A stretch of DNA of 64,000 nucleotides from Rhexocercosporidium sp. MPI-PUGE-AT-0058 (lineage: Eukaryota; Ascomycota; Leotiomycetes; Helotiales). Each line of letters opens with the position of its first letter. Within the stretch, counting starts at the first letter, position 1. The stretch spans positions 806,001-870,000 of the forward strand of contig JAGTJL010000004.1 in assembly GCA_020746875.1 (NCBI GenBank). The letters are read 5' to 3'. The position numbers and the translations under genes are program-made. A model generated the notes under the pieces. It searched no databases. It was given only the letters and a program-made list of their open reading frames with translations, and had not been told where the DNA came from. This document shows positions 1-9,892 of the stretch, piece after piece.

Positions 1-216
1 GAGTTTGAGCGATGATTATTTTTTGCCTCGACTAGTAGTAGTAGAGGTTGTTGTGGGGGCGTAGTGTCTGCTTGGGGTCTTTATTATACTTAATAGGACT
101 CGGAAATCGATTCTTGATTTCCTCATGTACATCAAGTACATTCAGAATTCCATACTTCAGCCTACCTCGCCGGAAGTCAGCTCTATTCCGTCCCTAAACA
201 CTTCGGTTTAAAACAC

Positions 217-1111
217 TCACTCCTCCCCTACAGCCCTCCAACTCTCATCCTCCCTACTAATAAGAACCTCATCAATCCCCTTTCTCCTCCCCTCCACGAT
301 CTCCCTCCCATTCGGCAAATCATTCTCCCTCGCCCTCCTCCACGCCCCCTCTTCATCCTCCGCAACCCCACTCTTAACATGCCTCTGCACCAACCTCCTC
401 CCCGCCACTTCCTCCTCGACCTCCACAAACCAATGCTCGTCCATCAATCCCGCCGCCTCTCTCCAATCGCCCTCATCCAGACTCAGATAATTGCCTTCGA
501 AGATCAGGATCCGAGATGAGGCTGGGATGGGGATCGCGTCCATGATGGGGTCTTTCGTCGTGTGTGAGAAGGAGGGGGCGTGGATTGTTGGTGTGCTGGG
601 GGTTATGGGCGGTCGGAGGGCCTTTATAAGGGAGAGGTAGGAGGAGGAGTCGAAGGTGAAGGGCGCGCCGCGGCGGGCGAGGGCGTGGGTCGGGTCGGGG
701 AGGGAGTGGAGGTAAGAAAGGGGGAAGTGGTAGCCGTCCATGGGGATGTAAGTTGCTATTGATGCGGGATTTGGAATAGAAGAGGTGCTGGAGGAGAGGG
801 TGTTGAGACGGGTGGTTACTGTTGTTGCGAGGGTTGTTTTACCTGGGGTTTTGTCAGAGAGGTTGTGTTTTTGGGGAGTGGTTGGGGACGATGGGGATTT
901 ACCGGATCCGGGGATTCCTGAGATGGCAATTAGGAGTCTCTCGTTTGGTGGGAGGGTTTTGTATTTTGCTATTCTGACTGTTAGTTGTTTGTTGACTTCT
1001 AGGTTCCGATTTCGAATAGAGGGGCACCCAGGTCGAAATCGAGGTTAGAAAAGAAGAGGGGTGAGACGTACTCCATGTCTTTTGGACGAGACGGTTTACT
1101 TGGTCCTCCAT
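217..1111 (-). CDS. P-loop kinase of the uridine kinase/phosphoribulokinase family (YFH7-like)
   Basis: Three exons on the minus strand (1111-1072, 977-903, 842-217) give 246 aa. The 60-nt intron 843-902 splits the Walker A motif; splicing restores GIPGSGKTTLA, which is the main support for the model. Downstream, MDGYHFPLS followed by RRGAPFTFD is the substrate-site block of fungal uridine-kinase-like proteins related to yeast YFH7 and to pantothenate or nucleoside kinases. ILIFEGNYL fits the Walker B strand. The first intron (978-1071) has a GTACGT donor, but its AACAG acceptor was chosen because it keeps frame, so that junction is less certain. ATP-dependent phosphorylation of a small metabolite is likely; the substrate cannot be told from sequence. 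The gene is divergent from the next one. Confidence 0.85.
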
Positions 1112-1451
1112 GTTAGAAGGGGCATAGAATTGGCGACTGGGTAGATTGATTTGAGAAGAGTGAAAGCAGAGGAGAGTGACGCTTGAAGATAGGACGAAGT
1201 GATGTGAGGTTGGAACATGAAGCTCAAGTGGGGTATAATGGCGGGGTCATGTAGCTCTCTCTTATCGATAAGAAATTTCTCTTCCTCTTCCCCATCTTCC
1301 AATTACCCAATCAAGTCCTCCTCTTACTGTTCCCATAAGAGCATCAGAGATTGTATACCATTATACCCTCTTCTTTTCAGTAAAATCTTCAAGATCCGAG
1401 AGACCATCAGGGGGTAAAACACTCTTGAGGTCTCAAAGTGCGTAAGCAAAA
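1112..1451. promoter_or_regulatory. Divergent intergenic region
   Basis: This 340-bp gap separates two diverging genes and must hold both promoters. It contains a pyrimidine-rich stretch near 1272-1330. I see no clear TATA box or known operator. Confidence 0.4.
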
Positions 1452-1991
1452 ATGGATGAAGATGACGAGAATGGCGGCCTCTTCAATATCGAATTTGACT
1501 CTGAAGACGAGAAAGCAGCCGCTGAGCAGGAGAAGAAAGTCCCACGCGATTACCAGTCCGAAGAAGATTTTCAGAGGCAGGCGAGGGAGTGGAGGCCGAA
1601 GGTTGAGAGGGGTGAGGTATGCACGTCCGTCTGGGAAACTTCTCCCCAAATTTCGCTCATGCTTAAATAATACCTTCGTTTTCTCTCACGCAAGACATAT
1701 GTATGCATTATACATGAAATGAGATTGAGCTGAGGTGAGAGTTTCACTGACTAATACCTACAGATCTACAAAACTATCACCGTGCCCATTTCCAATCCGT
1801 CAAAGCCAGTATCGCAAACGATCCTTCACGCCGTGGAGGAGCTATATTTTTATAGGCGGTATGAGGAGGCGAGAAGGGTCACTGTGGAGGCCTTGAAGGC
1901 CGAGGGGCTTATTGCTGAGTTTAGGAAGACGTTGGAGGGGTATTTGGAGGTGGGTTGGTTTCGTTCATATAAGAGACTTCTCTTCTCATAA
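1452..1991 (+). CDS. Small acidic conserved-type hypothetical protein
   Basis: Exon 1 (1452-1616) starts with MDEDDENGGLFNIEF and is strongly acidic. A 147-nt intron (1617-1763) has a GTATGC donor and a CTAATACCTACAG 3' end. Exon 2 continues in frame with two amphipathic helices resembling a TPR pair (YRRYEEARRV and IAEFRKTLEGYLE). The protein is about 130 aa if translation ends at 1991. A further intron from the GTGGGT after LEGYLE to an AG near 2047 is possible and would change only the last residues. I do not recognise the family. The charge-rich start and helical end suggest a small adaptor, but this is inference. Confidence 0.6.
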
Positions 1992-2385
1992 TGTTTTCGA
2001 CTTTTCTGGTCTTGATGATTTTGATAGCTTTGATTTGATGTATGGAAAGGCATGGAAAAGTTAGAAGTGTTTATGTAATAATTCGAGAGGGATAGTGCTG
2101 ACCTAGATTTGTTCAGAGATGTGACGCAAAACTGGCTGCCAGGAAGCTAGGAGATGGGAAGGGGAAAAGTGAGAAAGGAAAGCCTTGAATTGGTATGGAC
2201 GAGTTCACACTGGTGTTGTTGTGTTTAGTTATTGATACCCGGTTATTTTACAGTACATTCACATTCTCAACACAAAAGACGAAGCATACGTTTATTTGTC
2301 TGCTTGGTTGGGAGCATAAGACGAGTTCAAGAGCAGTCGAGCCAAAGGTGCCGGTTCAAGTACTCAGCAGACCTCGATATTCAAA
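1992..2385. other. Intergenic, no gene seen
   Basis: 3' flank of the small acidic gene and lead-in to the GA repeat. Open frames here are short and have no recognisable features. Confidence 0.5.
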
Positions 2386-2414
2386 GATGAAGAGAGAGAG
2401 AGAGAGAGATAGAG

Positions 2415-2481
<67 letters not shown>

Positions 2482-2516
2482 GAGAGAGACAGAGAGCGAG
2501 AGAGAGAGAGATAGAG

Positions 2517-2562
<46 letters not shown>

Positions 2563-2602
2563 CGAGAGAGAGAGAGATAGAGAGCGAGAGAGAGAGAGAC
2601 AG
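2386..2602. repeat. Long (GA)n microsatellite with higher-order structure
   Basis: About 217 bp of almost pure GA dinucleotides. It is interrupted in a patterned way by GACAGAGAGCGAG and GATAGAGAGCGAG variants. A variant block recurs at a spacing of 66 bp (GAT variants at 2510 and 2576; AC variants at 2489 and 2555), so part of the tract has been duplicated as a longer unit. The long open frames across it on both strands are artefacts of the stop-free repeat. Confidence 0.95.
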
Positions 2603-3531
2603 AACAATCACATAATGTATGAGTAAGACAAGAAGTTGCCAACATCATTGTATTGGAAGAAACTGCTGCGTATTATTAGCCTCTCGTCTGCTGCATACAA
2701 GCCAACTCAGAATGAGCCGACGTCCATCTAAGTTTGTAAGACCTCGAGAACTAAGTAACTGCAGTCGGATCCCAACCCACTTGAGTGCTTAAAAGAGGAG
2801 GTTTTTGTGTAGAGGAAGGAGACCCTGTCCGTGTTCTCGAGGAGATCTTCTGGCAGGGGAGAGATTCGCTTGTGATCCTTAGCGTATCGACAGCATGGCC
2901 GTCTTTGGACCTAGAGATAGGATTGTAGTCGCTGTTTGGCTCCAGTTCCATCGCTTTACGACATACGAAATTGGCATTTGTAAGTCTGTTGGGGTGAATG
3001 GTGAATTGGAGCTGTTATCAGCTACTATCGGTTGAGGAGGGTGAATATGCAATCTAGGTGATCAATATTGCAGATAGAGACGAAATAGTGGCTCGTTGCG
3101 AGAATCAGCCCTTTGAAATACCCATATAATTGTTGAATTTGAAGGAGGAAAGCCGTATTGACGCCCTGATGAAGGCTCATATTCCTCTTTCTTCTCATAC
3201 ATGCCTAGATGCATGCACGCACATTAAGAAACCGAGCAAACTCAAGACAGTGTAAACAAGCTGAATACGAATTTCACAGCATGGTATAAGAACACAAAGG
3301 AGATCAAAAGAATGTCAAGATAAGTACTCCTACCCAAACGTCCCCAAAACTTCAGTGGTGGCCAGAACGCCAAATGCTGCTTGGGAGGAGGGCTTACATC
3401 ATCAGGAATCGTAGAAAAGAGCAAATAAACAACTCGCAATGGTCAAACTTTGTGGAAAGCAAAGCTGCAGTCATTCCTTTGGCCTTGCTTTATACATCAT
3501 TATTAAATCTGCCTCCTTGCTTCATCAGAGA
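2603..3531. other. Intergenic, no gene seen
   Basis: No open frame here shows a recognisable motif or splice pattern. Confidence 0.5.
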
Positions 3532-4038
3532 TTAGTTTCCCATCCGCCTTTCGATTGCTGCCGTTGGTCGATGGGAGCGTTGACTGCTCTTCGGCCTTAG
3601 CTTTAGCCCCTGAACTCGCTTAACTCGCGGCTCGGGACGGACGTCAAAGCTCCCGATTTTCTTGGATACAGCCTCGCTGATTTCACCAGTGCTTCTTGAA
3701 AAGCTGCCCTGATATGAAATGGCAATGAGCATAGTGTCTTCACTTATTCTCTCAACATGATAGCCTTCAGGCCCAAGAAGCATCACTTTGCAGAGTATCA
3801 CGTGACTTGGCGTGTTTGCTTTCGGCCCCCTGAACATATTCTTTTTGGGAGGAGTCAGAAGCAGGCTCTCCGTATCTTCAAAACAAGGAAGGGATCTGCA
3901 TCTCGTATTGGGCAGAACAGTCAGTTGATTCACATATCCAAGCCAATCTGACACGGAGCAAAAGCGCCGGGGGATGGTGTTGTGGCCACTATTTATACAT
4001 ATGGCTTGGTTTTCCTCCTCCTCTCCATGGATGCCCAA
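3532..4038 (-). CDS. Hypothetical protein, doubtful
   Basis: A single 168-codon open frame starting MGIHGEEEENQ and ending in a basic tail (RVKRVQGLKLRPKSSQR). It has no signal peptide, membrane segment or motif I recognise. The central part (MLLGPEGYHVERISEDTMLIAISYQG) has plausible strand-like composition. It stands alone in a 2.2-kb gene-poor interval. It may be a small lineage-specific gene or chance. Confidence 0.25.
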   Translation of the reverse strand: MGIHGEEEENQAICINSGHNTIPRRFCSVSDWLGYVNQLTVLPNTRCRSLPCFEDTESLLLTPPKKNMFRGPKANTPSHVILCKVMLLGPEGYHVERISEDTMLIAISYQGSFSRSTGEISEAVSKKIGSFDVRPEPRVKRVQGLKLRPKSSQRSHRPTAAIERRMGN

Positions 4039-4841
4039 CTCGAAACTCGATGAGCCATGAAAGCCCCATCATGCGGTTCTTGATCGAGGGCACAGGGCGG
4101 TGGCAGAACCAATCATGGGTGCGCATCTATTAATTGCCTCGCGCCCCATAAGTTCCCCAGCTTCTTGATTGCTTGCTCCAGGGGTGTTTCGGGTGCACAA
4201 ACCTGCTATTTGCTGATTGATGGGTGAGTGGGTGGCTGGCTGGCTGGCCGGCGGGCTGGAGGGAGGCGAAGGCTTGCTAGAGGGAGTGAGGCAGTAACTA
4301 ACTTGCGGTGCAGCCAGCAGCCATCAGACAGCAGCTTTCCCTGGCGTGGCCAGGCGGTTCACTCATGTCGCAGAGCGGCAACAAGCCGATTCCATTACCG
4401 TATAGTATAATAGTGCTGCCCGGGTGTGGTCCTCTGCTCTGCTCTACTGTGCTCTGCTCTGCAGTCTGCTCCCCCCCAACCATCCATCCATCCATCTATT
4501 CCCTCCCCTGACCTAGTCCTGTCCTGTCCTGTCCTGTCCTGCGTAGCTTTGGGTATGAGGAGATTGCTCAGCTTATAATCCAACCTCCCTCCATCACCTC
4601 ACCTTGTCTTCTTCCTTTTCCTCCTCCTCCTCCTCCTCCTTTCTTCCCCTCTACCAAATCCAAAGTCTCCTGGACTTCCGCGCATCCATCAACTCCCGTC
4701 GCATAGCGAGAACGCGCCTCAACTCGATATCAACCCACTCACCCCCACTCTAAACCTGACGACCAGTCTCTTGCGCCAATCACAACCCTCAATTCCACAA
4801 CCACCACTCCCTCGTCGCAAGCACCCTCACCACCGCGCAAG
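4039..4841. promoter_or_regulatory. 5' region of the peroxiredoxin gene, rich in simple repeats
   Basis: Contains several short tandem repeats: TGGC units near 4232-4250, CATC units near 4480-4498, GTCCT units at 4516-4540 and CTC units near 4618-4642. The last 150 bp before the start codon is C- and T-rich, as is usual for highly transcribed fungal promoters. No specific factor site is claimed. Confidence 0.45.
4516..4540. repeat. (GTCCT)5 pentanucleotide microsatellite
   Basis: Five perfect copies of GTCCT lie upstream of the peroxiredoxin gene. Confidence 0.95.
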
Positions 4842-5726
4842 ATGCCTCCCGAGTTGAGAAAACGCAAGGCGCCTGCTTCGGAACCCGTTGCAGCTCCTCC
4901 CGCAAAGAAGAAGGGTCCTGTCGCAAAGGCCATCGCGAAAGTCAAGGAAGCCGTGAGCCCAAAGACGACCAAGACGAACGGTGCTACAAGCGCTTCGAAG
5001 GTCGCGGTCGGTGAAACCATCAACCTCGAAGGATTTGGCGGCGAGATTGAGACCAACGATGGCGTGAAGACTACTCTCAAGCAGCTCGTTGAGGAGAGCA
5101 AGGGCGGTGTTGTTCTGTTCACTTATCCCAAAGCTTCCACCCCAGGCTGTAAGTACTATCTCACTTTCGAAAGCAAACCACGATAAACCAGCAATATATT
5201 GCGCATAGTCACATGAACTCGAACTAATTTTTTTTCCACAGGCACTACTCAAGCATGCATGTTCCGCGACCAATATGCTCCTCTCACATCCACCGGCTTC
5301 TCGATCTACGGTCTCTCCAAGGACTCGCCAAAGTCGAACACCACATTCAAGACCAAGCAGAACCTACCATATCCTCTCCTCTGCGATCCCAGCAGCACCC
5401 TCATCGGAGCTATTGGCTTGAAGAAGGCACCAGCTAGCACTGCTCGCGGTGTATTCGTGGTTGACAAGTCCGGAAAGGTCCTGGCGTCCGAGGCTGGAGG
5501 TCCTGCGGCTACTGTTGAGGTTGTCAAGAAACTCGTTGAGGGTGGTGATGCGGCTCCCGCTCTAGTGGCTGCTCCAGCTACTGCTGAGCCAAAGCCCGAG
5601 GTTGCTACGAATGGTGTCAATGGTGCTGCTACGGCGGAGGATAAGGCTCAGGCTGCTACCGCTGATGAAGTTGCTGCCACTGCCGCGAAGCTTGATAGTA
5701 GCGAGGCTAAGCCAGTTGCTGCATGA
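4842..5726 (+). CDS. DOT5: Atypical 2-Cys peroxiredoxin, BCP/PrxQ type (nuclear thiol peroxidase, DOT5-like)
   Basis: Two exons (4842-5148, 5242-5726) encode 263 aa. The 93-nt intron interrupts the active site, and splicing gives PKASTPGCTTQACMFRDQY with the peroxidatic Cys in TPGCT and the resolving Cys five residues later, the PrxQ/BCP pattern. The Trx-like core continues through STGFSIYGLSKDSPKSN and YPLLCDPSSTLIGAIG. The N-terminus is Lys/Ala-rich (RKRKAP, APPAKKKGPVAKAIAKVKE), consistent with nuclear or chromatin targeting as in yeast Dot5. The C-terminal 70 residues are a low-complexity Ala/Glu/Val tail not needed for the fold. The role is thioredoxin-dependent reduction of hydroperoxides. 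The stop is followed by an AT-rich 3' flank. Confidence 0.92.
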
Positions 5727-6321
5727 ATGATACCTATGGAGGATATGAATAGAACGTGAAGGAATGCCCTCATTTTCATGTGTTCTGGGTCTCAAAATGG
5801 GGCATGGGAAAGCCGGTATGTGGCTGGATGGGTTTGCTTTCGAGGTAGAAAGGCGTATCTTCTGCTTTCTTTGATAGCTAAATCAATGATTGACTAACGA
5901 ACTTGGCAAAAAGCGTGTACGAGCATGAGCGATTTTCTGATACCTGCGTAGCAGACAATTCTGTAGTTGATTTCTTGCTAGTCATCTTACTTACTGCCTG
6001 TGAGGTCCAGACAGCACAATGCAAACTTCTTCTTACAATTTTAGAAGAAGTACTGAAACAATCTCAGAGAAGCTTCCGCAAGATCAAGACATTTCAACGT
6101 CATAATTGAAATTGGGTTCCAAAATATCATGAGAGAAGGAGAAAGCTCAATCCTCATCACACATTTCCGTCCCAGCGCCAAGATAGCGTCGGTTAATTAT
6201 CGGCAACCAACCCATCTCGCTCCCAAACCTCAACGACGAACAATCATCAGATTGAACCTCTCGAGCGCCTTCTCACCCCCAACGAGCCAATTGACCTCTC
6301 GTTGCGCAAGAGAAGCTCACC
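5727..6321. other. Intergenic; 3' flank and promoter
   Basis: Separates the peroxiredoxin gene from the complex I subunit gene. A long frame starting at 6129 is a shadow, because it runs across the start codon and first intron of the next gene in the wrong frame. Confidence 0.5.
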
Positions 6322-7045
6322 ATGTCTTCAACAACAGTCGCCAAAGCAGCGCAAGCCGCACAGCGAGTGATGCCCGTCCACAAAGTAAGCTATTTGCCCT
6401 CGCTCTCGCCCACTCCCTGACATTTCCTCACCCTTCCTCCTCAAGCATCCCCTCTACGCCAGCTAACAGCCTCCCAGAAATACACAGTCCAATCCACCGG
6501 AATCTGGGAACGCATCCGCCGCGCCCTCGCCGTGTCGCCCGAACGCTCCAACGGCGTACCCCTAAAACAATTCCGCAACCCACCTCCAGGATCCAACGAC
6601 CCCTTCTCCTTCGAAGACCCCGTCACCCTGCCCGCAGGCGACATCGCGGAAAACCCGTACTGGAAGCGCGACTCCCGGCGTTCGTACCCGCAGCTATCGT
6701 TCGTCACGCAGGGCGATGTCGTCGGACTCTTGAGCTTGGGCAGCGCGAGCGCCCCGAAGAAGGAGTTGATTGGCGAGGCGGGCTCGCAGGCTCTTGTGCA
6801 GGTTAAGGAGGAGGGCGAGGGCGGGCTGGCGAAGTTCTTTGAGAAGGAGGGGAAGAGCGCGACGTTGGCTGTGTTGGGGAAGGATGGTCTCCCGCCTTTG
6901 CCGAGTGGGTTGAGCTTGAAGGCTGGTGCGGATAAGTATAACTTGACGGCGGAGAATGCGTATCCCGAACAGTGAGTTGTGTGGTTCTGGAGTTGATGGT
7001 CAATGGCTAACTTGTGGCAGATATCCTTGTCGAACTTTCCAATAG
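6322..7045 (+). CDS. NUZM: NADH:ubiquinone oxidoreductase 21.3 kDa subunit (complex I accessory, NUZM type)
   Basis: Three exons (6322-6384, 6478-6971, 7021-7045) give 193 aa. Exon 1 encodes MSSTTVAKAAQAAQRVMPVHK; exon 2 continues KYTVQSTGIWERIRRALAV, the conserved opening of the fungal 21.3 kDa subunit. FRNPPPGSNDPFSFEDPVT, AGDIAENPYWKRDSRR and YPQLSFVTQGD are further family signatures. A 25-nt last exon adds YPCRTFQ after ENAYPEQ. The protein is part of mitochondrial complex I; it is an accessory subunit without a known cofactor. Codon third positions change from C-rich to G-rich near 6690. Confidence 0.9.
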
Positions 7046-7834
7046 AGGGGTAGAGCGGTGGTTTTGCTTTGTACATAAGAAATGGGCGCATCTTCAAAGG
7101 TGAATTGAATATCAGCAAAGATTCTCCGTGCAAACCCTTCGAGATATAAAGCGTCAACGTATGTGATACAGGCCATTCAGCCTTCTGGGCTGTGAAACAG
7201 CCTTGGTCTTGGAACGCAAGCACTCAGCTACACTGCGAGACCTTCCACAGTTTGCAACTGTGCTTTGGAGTATCACTATGCATTATGCTCAGTGGCAATT
7301 GAACACTGGCATTTCAAGAGCCTCCCCTGGCTACTAAATGTATCAGATAATCAGATCGATTAGACTTGAACATGTAAAACTCTCATGACGCTGTAAGGCT
7401 AAGGAAATGGTATAATCCGGATCTCATGTCTGGGTTGCAAAGCTGCAAGAGAACTTTTGGACCTCGTCACCCATCTTGATACGTTACATTCTGCTTTTAC
7501 CCCAGTTTTTATCGTCCTTCCTTCTCGCAGTACGTTTGCTCTCAGCTGCCAATAGTGGAAGTCTGCCTAGCAAGCCACCATATGCAATGCGGCAGTGGCC
7601 AACCCCACGGAAATAAGTTCCCCACGCTGCATGTATGCTGTCGCTCCTCAGTTCTTCCTTGACATCGCTATCCTCTTCTTGATCCTCTTCTTGCCACTTA
7701 ATTACACATTTACGCTGTTCTCCACTGAGTCAAAGCCTTTGTACATCGGCGCAAGCAAGTGTTTCCCAGGCTCAATAGGTCGATGGGGCAATGTACACGT
7801 CCCCAGCCTCACAGCCTCGTCCTTCACGGTCAAG
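7046..7834. other. Intergenic; promoter of the NLR-type N-terminal domain gene
   Basis: No supported gene. The reading frame of the downstream gene is open back to 7595 with a hydrophobic stretch near 7640-7710, but conserved sequence begins only at the ATG at 7835. Confidence 0.45.
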
Positions 7835-9607
7835 ATGTCGTTTGGCTTCTCCATTGGAGACTTCATCCTCCTAACGAATCTCGCACGGCACACCGTCAAC
7901 AACGCCCGCGAAGCATGCGGAGCCCACGACAGCCTCACCCGCGAAGTCAACAGCTTGCACGTAGTACTCCAGCGACTACAGCACGAAGTCTCGAAGCCCG
8001 ACTCAATTTTAAATCGCACCGAGGACAACAGACGTCATGAGCTCGGTACGCTAACGAGGGATTGTAGAGGGGTGCTGAATGTGCTGTCGAGCGTGTTGGA
8101 GAAGTATAATGCGTTGTCTGAGGAGAAGCGGAGTGTGACGAGGTTGTGGAAACAAGTCCGTTTTGGGAATGGCGAGATGCAGGATCTTGGCGAAATACGC
8201 ACGGAGTTGGCGACGTATACGCAAGCTATTACGTTGTTCTTGAATCTGTTGGCTATGGGCGAGCTGGGCGAGGTCAGCAGGTATATGGAGACGAATGGCG
8301 AAGAGCTACGAGAAATCAAGAATTCCCTGCACTGGGTGATTTCTTCGACGCAGGCTAGGAGTTACGAAGAAAACTCTATCTTGACATCGTACACGGAGGA
8401 TGACAAGTCCGTCTGGAAGGACTTCCGCAGAGAGCTGATCGGAGAGGGTTTCAGTAGCGAGATTTTGAAGAGACATCAAGAAGCAATCAAGATGTACGCA
8501 CTGGAGCTTGGCAAAAGGGGAGCCTTGGACACACCCCAAACAGGACCCAACAATCTACCACCGGCGTCATCCGAAGATGAGGCGGGTGGACATGGGAAAG
8601 AAATGATCCAAAGGTCGAAGCGAGTTAGCCAAAGCAGTACCGACTTTTGCGTGCTGGCTTTAAGTCAGACCAGAAGCAGACCCTTGACCTTGGGTAGTAG
8701 GGCTGAAGGCTGTGTATCAGTACTGGACAATGAACCCGAATTCCCGATGAATCTAAGTTCTATTTCGGAGCTAGAGCCTATTCCAAACCTACATGGTCTC
8801 CTTAAAATTGAGAATAAGGATGATCTTAGAGACGGAGAAGGAGCAGTCGTTTCTAGATCCGACTCGTTCGCCAGCGAATCTCAACACACAAATACGGACG
8901 ACGAAGAATCACGTACTATTCAACATCCGGAGACATCATCAGTAAATCTCCAGCAAGAAAGAACCGAGCTCGTAGAGGACACCACAGTATTGCCAGAAAC
9001 GAAAATTGTTGCCCACCTGGTAGCGGAGGAAGCGGGCAGAAAGACGAATACTACCCGGCACCTGGAGATAACATCCCTTTCATCCTATCAAGAACCTGTT
9101 CAATTCGAGGGTACTGATGAACTATCCACGATGGCAGACTTTGGCAGCATTCCTACGGAATCTTTTAGCAGCGGAATGAGCAGATTCAAAGCGGAACCGG
9201 AGCCGTCGAATACCTTGAGCTCGGCCAGTGCAGCATCTCGGGACACGCACCGGCAAAGGGACAATCCAAAAAATTCGATTAAGGAGCAATATGACTCTAC
9301 ATCAAGTAGTGATTCAAGTGTTTATGCCAAAGGGGTGCTCGTGAACAGCCAGGGTGGCAAGGCTAGATGGGCTGGCAAGTTAGATGCAGAGAATCATCGC
9401 TCGAGATGGAGATTTCATACCACCCGATACAAGGTTTTAACTGACGGACACATCACACAGTACGAAAAGTTCCTGAAGGCAAGAGATATATGGCACGCTG
9501 GGCCACAGGTCGCTCAAGTAGAGATCCATCATGCAGCCTCACACTATAAATTAAACGGAATTCGGCCCAGGAGGAGAAGGGGTGTATTTTCAATGTTAAG
9601 TAGATGA
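7835..9607 (+). CDS. Orphan protein with the fungal NLR/STAND-type N-terminal domain
   Basis: Single exon, 590 aa from MSFGFSIGDFILLTNLAR. This start is preferred over an in-frame ATG at 7595 because it opens the conserved domain. Residues 1 to about 220 match the helical domain found at the N-terminus of many fungal NLR-like and ankyrin proteins (Pfam Fungal_N type): VNNAREACGAHDSLTREV, LHVVLQRLQHEV, then LGTLTRDCRGVLNVLSSVLEKY. No NACHT/NB-ARC P-loop or repeat domain follows. The remainder is Ser/Glu-rich and probably disordered, ending in a basic segment (RWRFHTTRYKVL, then RPRRRRG). It may be a signalling adaptor in cell-death or allorecognition pathways, by family analogy only. Third codon positions turn G-rich after about 8040. 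Confidence 0.78.
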   Translation: MSFGFSIGDFILLTNLARHTVNNAREACGAHDSLTREVNSLHVVLQRLQHEVSKPDSILNRTEDNRRHELGTLTRDCRGVLNVLSSVLEKYNALSEEKRSVTRLWKQVRFGNGEMQDLGEIRTELATYTQAITLFLNLLAMGELGEVSRYMETNGEELREIKNSLHWVISSTQARSYEENSILTSYTEDDKSVWKDFRRELIGEGFSSEILKRHQEAIKMYALELGKRGALDTPQTGPNNLPPASSEDEAGGHGKEMIQRSKRVSQSSTDFCVLALSQTRSRPLTLGSRAEGCVSVLDNEPEFPMNLSSISELEPIPNLHGLLKIENKDDLRDGEGAVVSRSDSFASESQHTNTDDEESRTIQHPETSSVNLQQERTELVEDTTVLPETKIVAHLVAEEAGRKTNTTRHLEITSLSSYQEPVQFEGTDELSTMADFGSIPTESFSSGMSRFKAEPEPSNTLSSASAASRDTHRQRDNPKNSIKEQYDSTSSSDSSVYAKGVLVNSQGGKARWAGKLDAENHRSRWRFHTTRYKVLTDGHITQYEKFLKARDIWHAGPQVAQVEIHHAASHYKLNGIRPRRRRGVFSMLSR

Positions 9608-9892
9608 ACGATACAACTGATGGCTTATGAGTCGGTGCTATCATCCTGCCGAAAGCCCATAATTCGAGATTTGCATTAATCACCTCTGCACGACTACATT
9701 CTTGACACATTGTTCATAGGCTACTTGCTGATCCGGGACTTACAGGCAACTTCACCAGACCTTTTATCTCCATATTCTTCCATCTAAGACACAGTTATTA
9801 GCAAATCTTTACACCGAAGCGGCTTAAAGAGACTCAAGCCTTTTTCAGGCTCGCTTAAGGGTACATATCAGCCAAATAAGGAGGGATGAGTC

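Noticed and set aside
2195..2648. Open frames across the GA repeat (Arg/Glu or Ser/Leu repeats) on both strands
   Set aside because: GA repeats contain no stop codons in any frame; the proteins are pure repeat translation with no start context.
6129..6806. 225-codon frame covering the complex I subunit
   Set aside because: Wrong frame relative to the spliced NUZM-type gene; composition is Arg/Pro/Ser noise.
7595..7834. 80-residue N-terminal extension with a hydrophobic segment on the NLR-type protein
   Set aside because: Conserved domain sequence starts at the ATG at 7835; the extension is probably 5' UTR.
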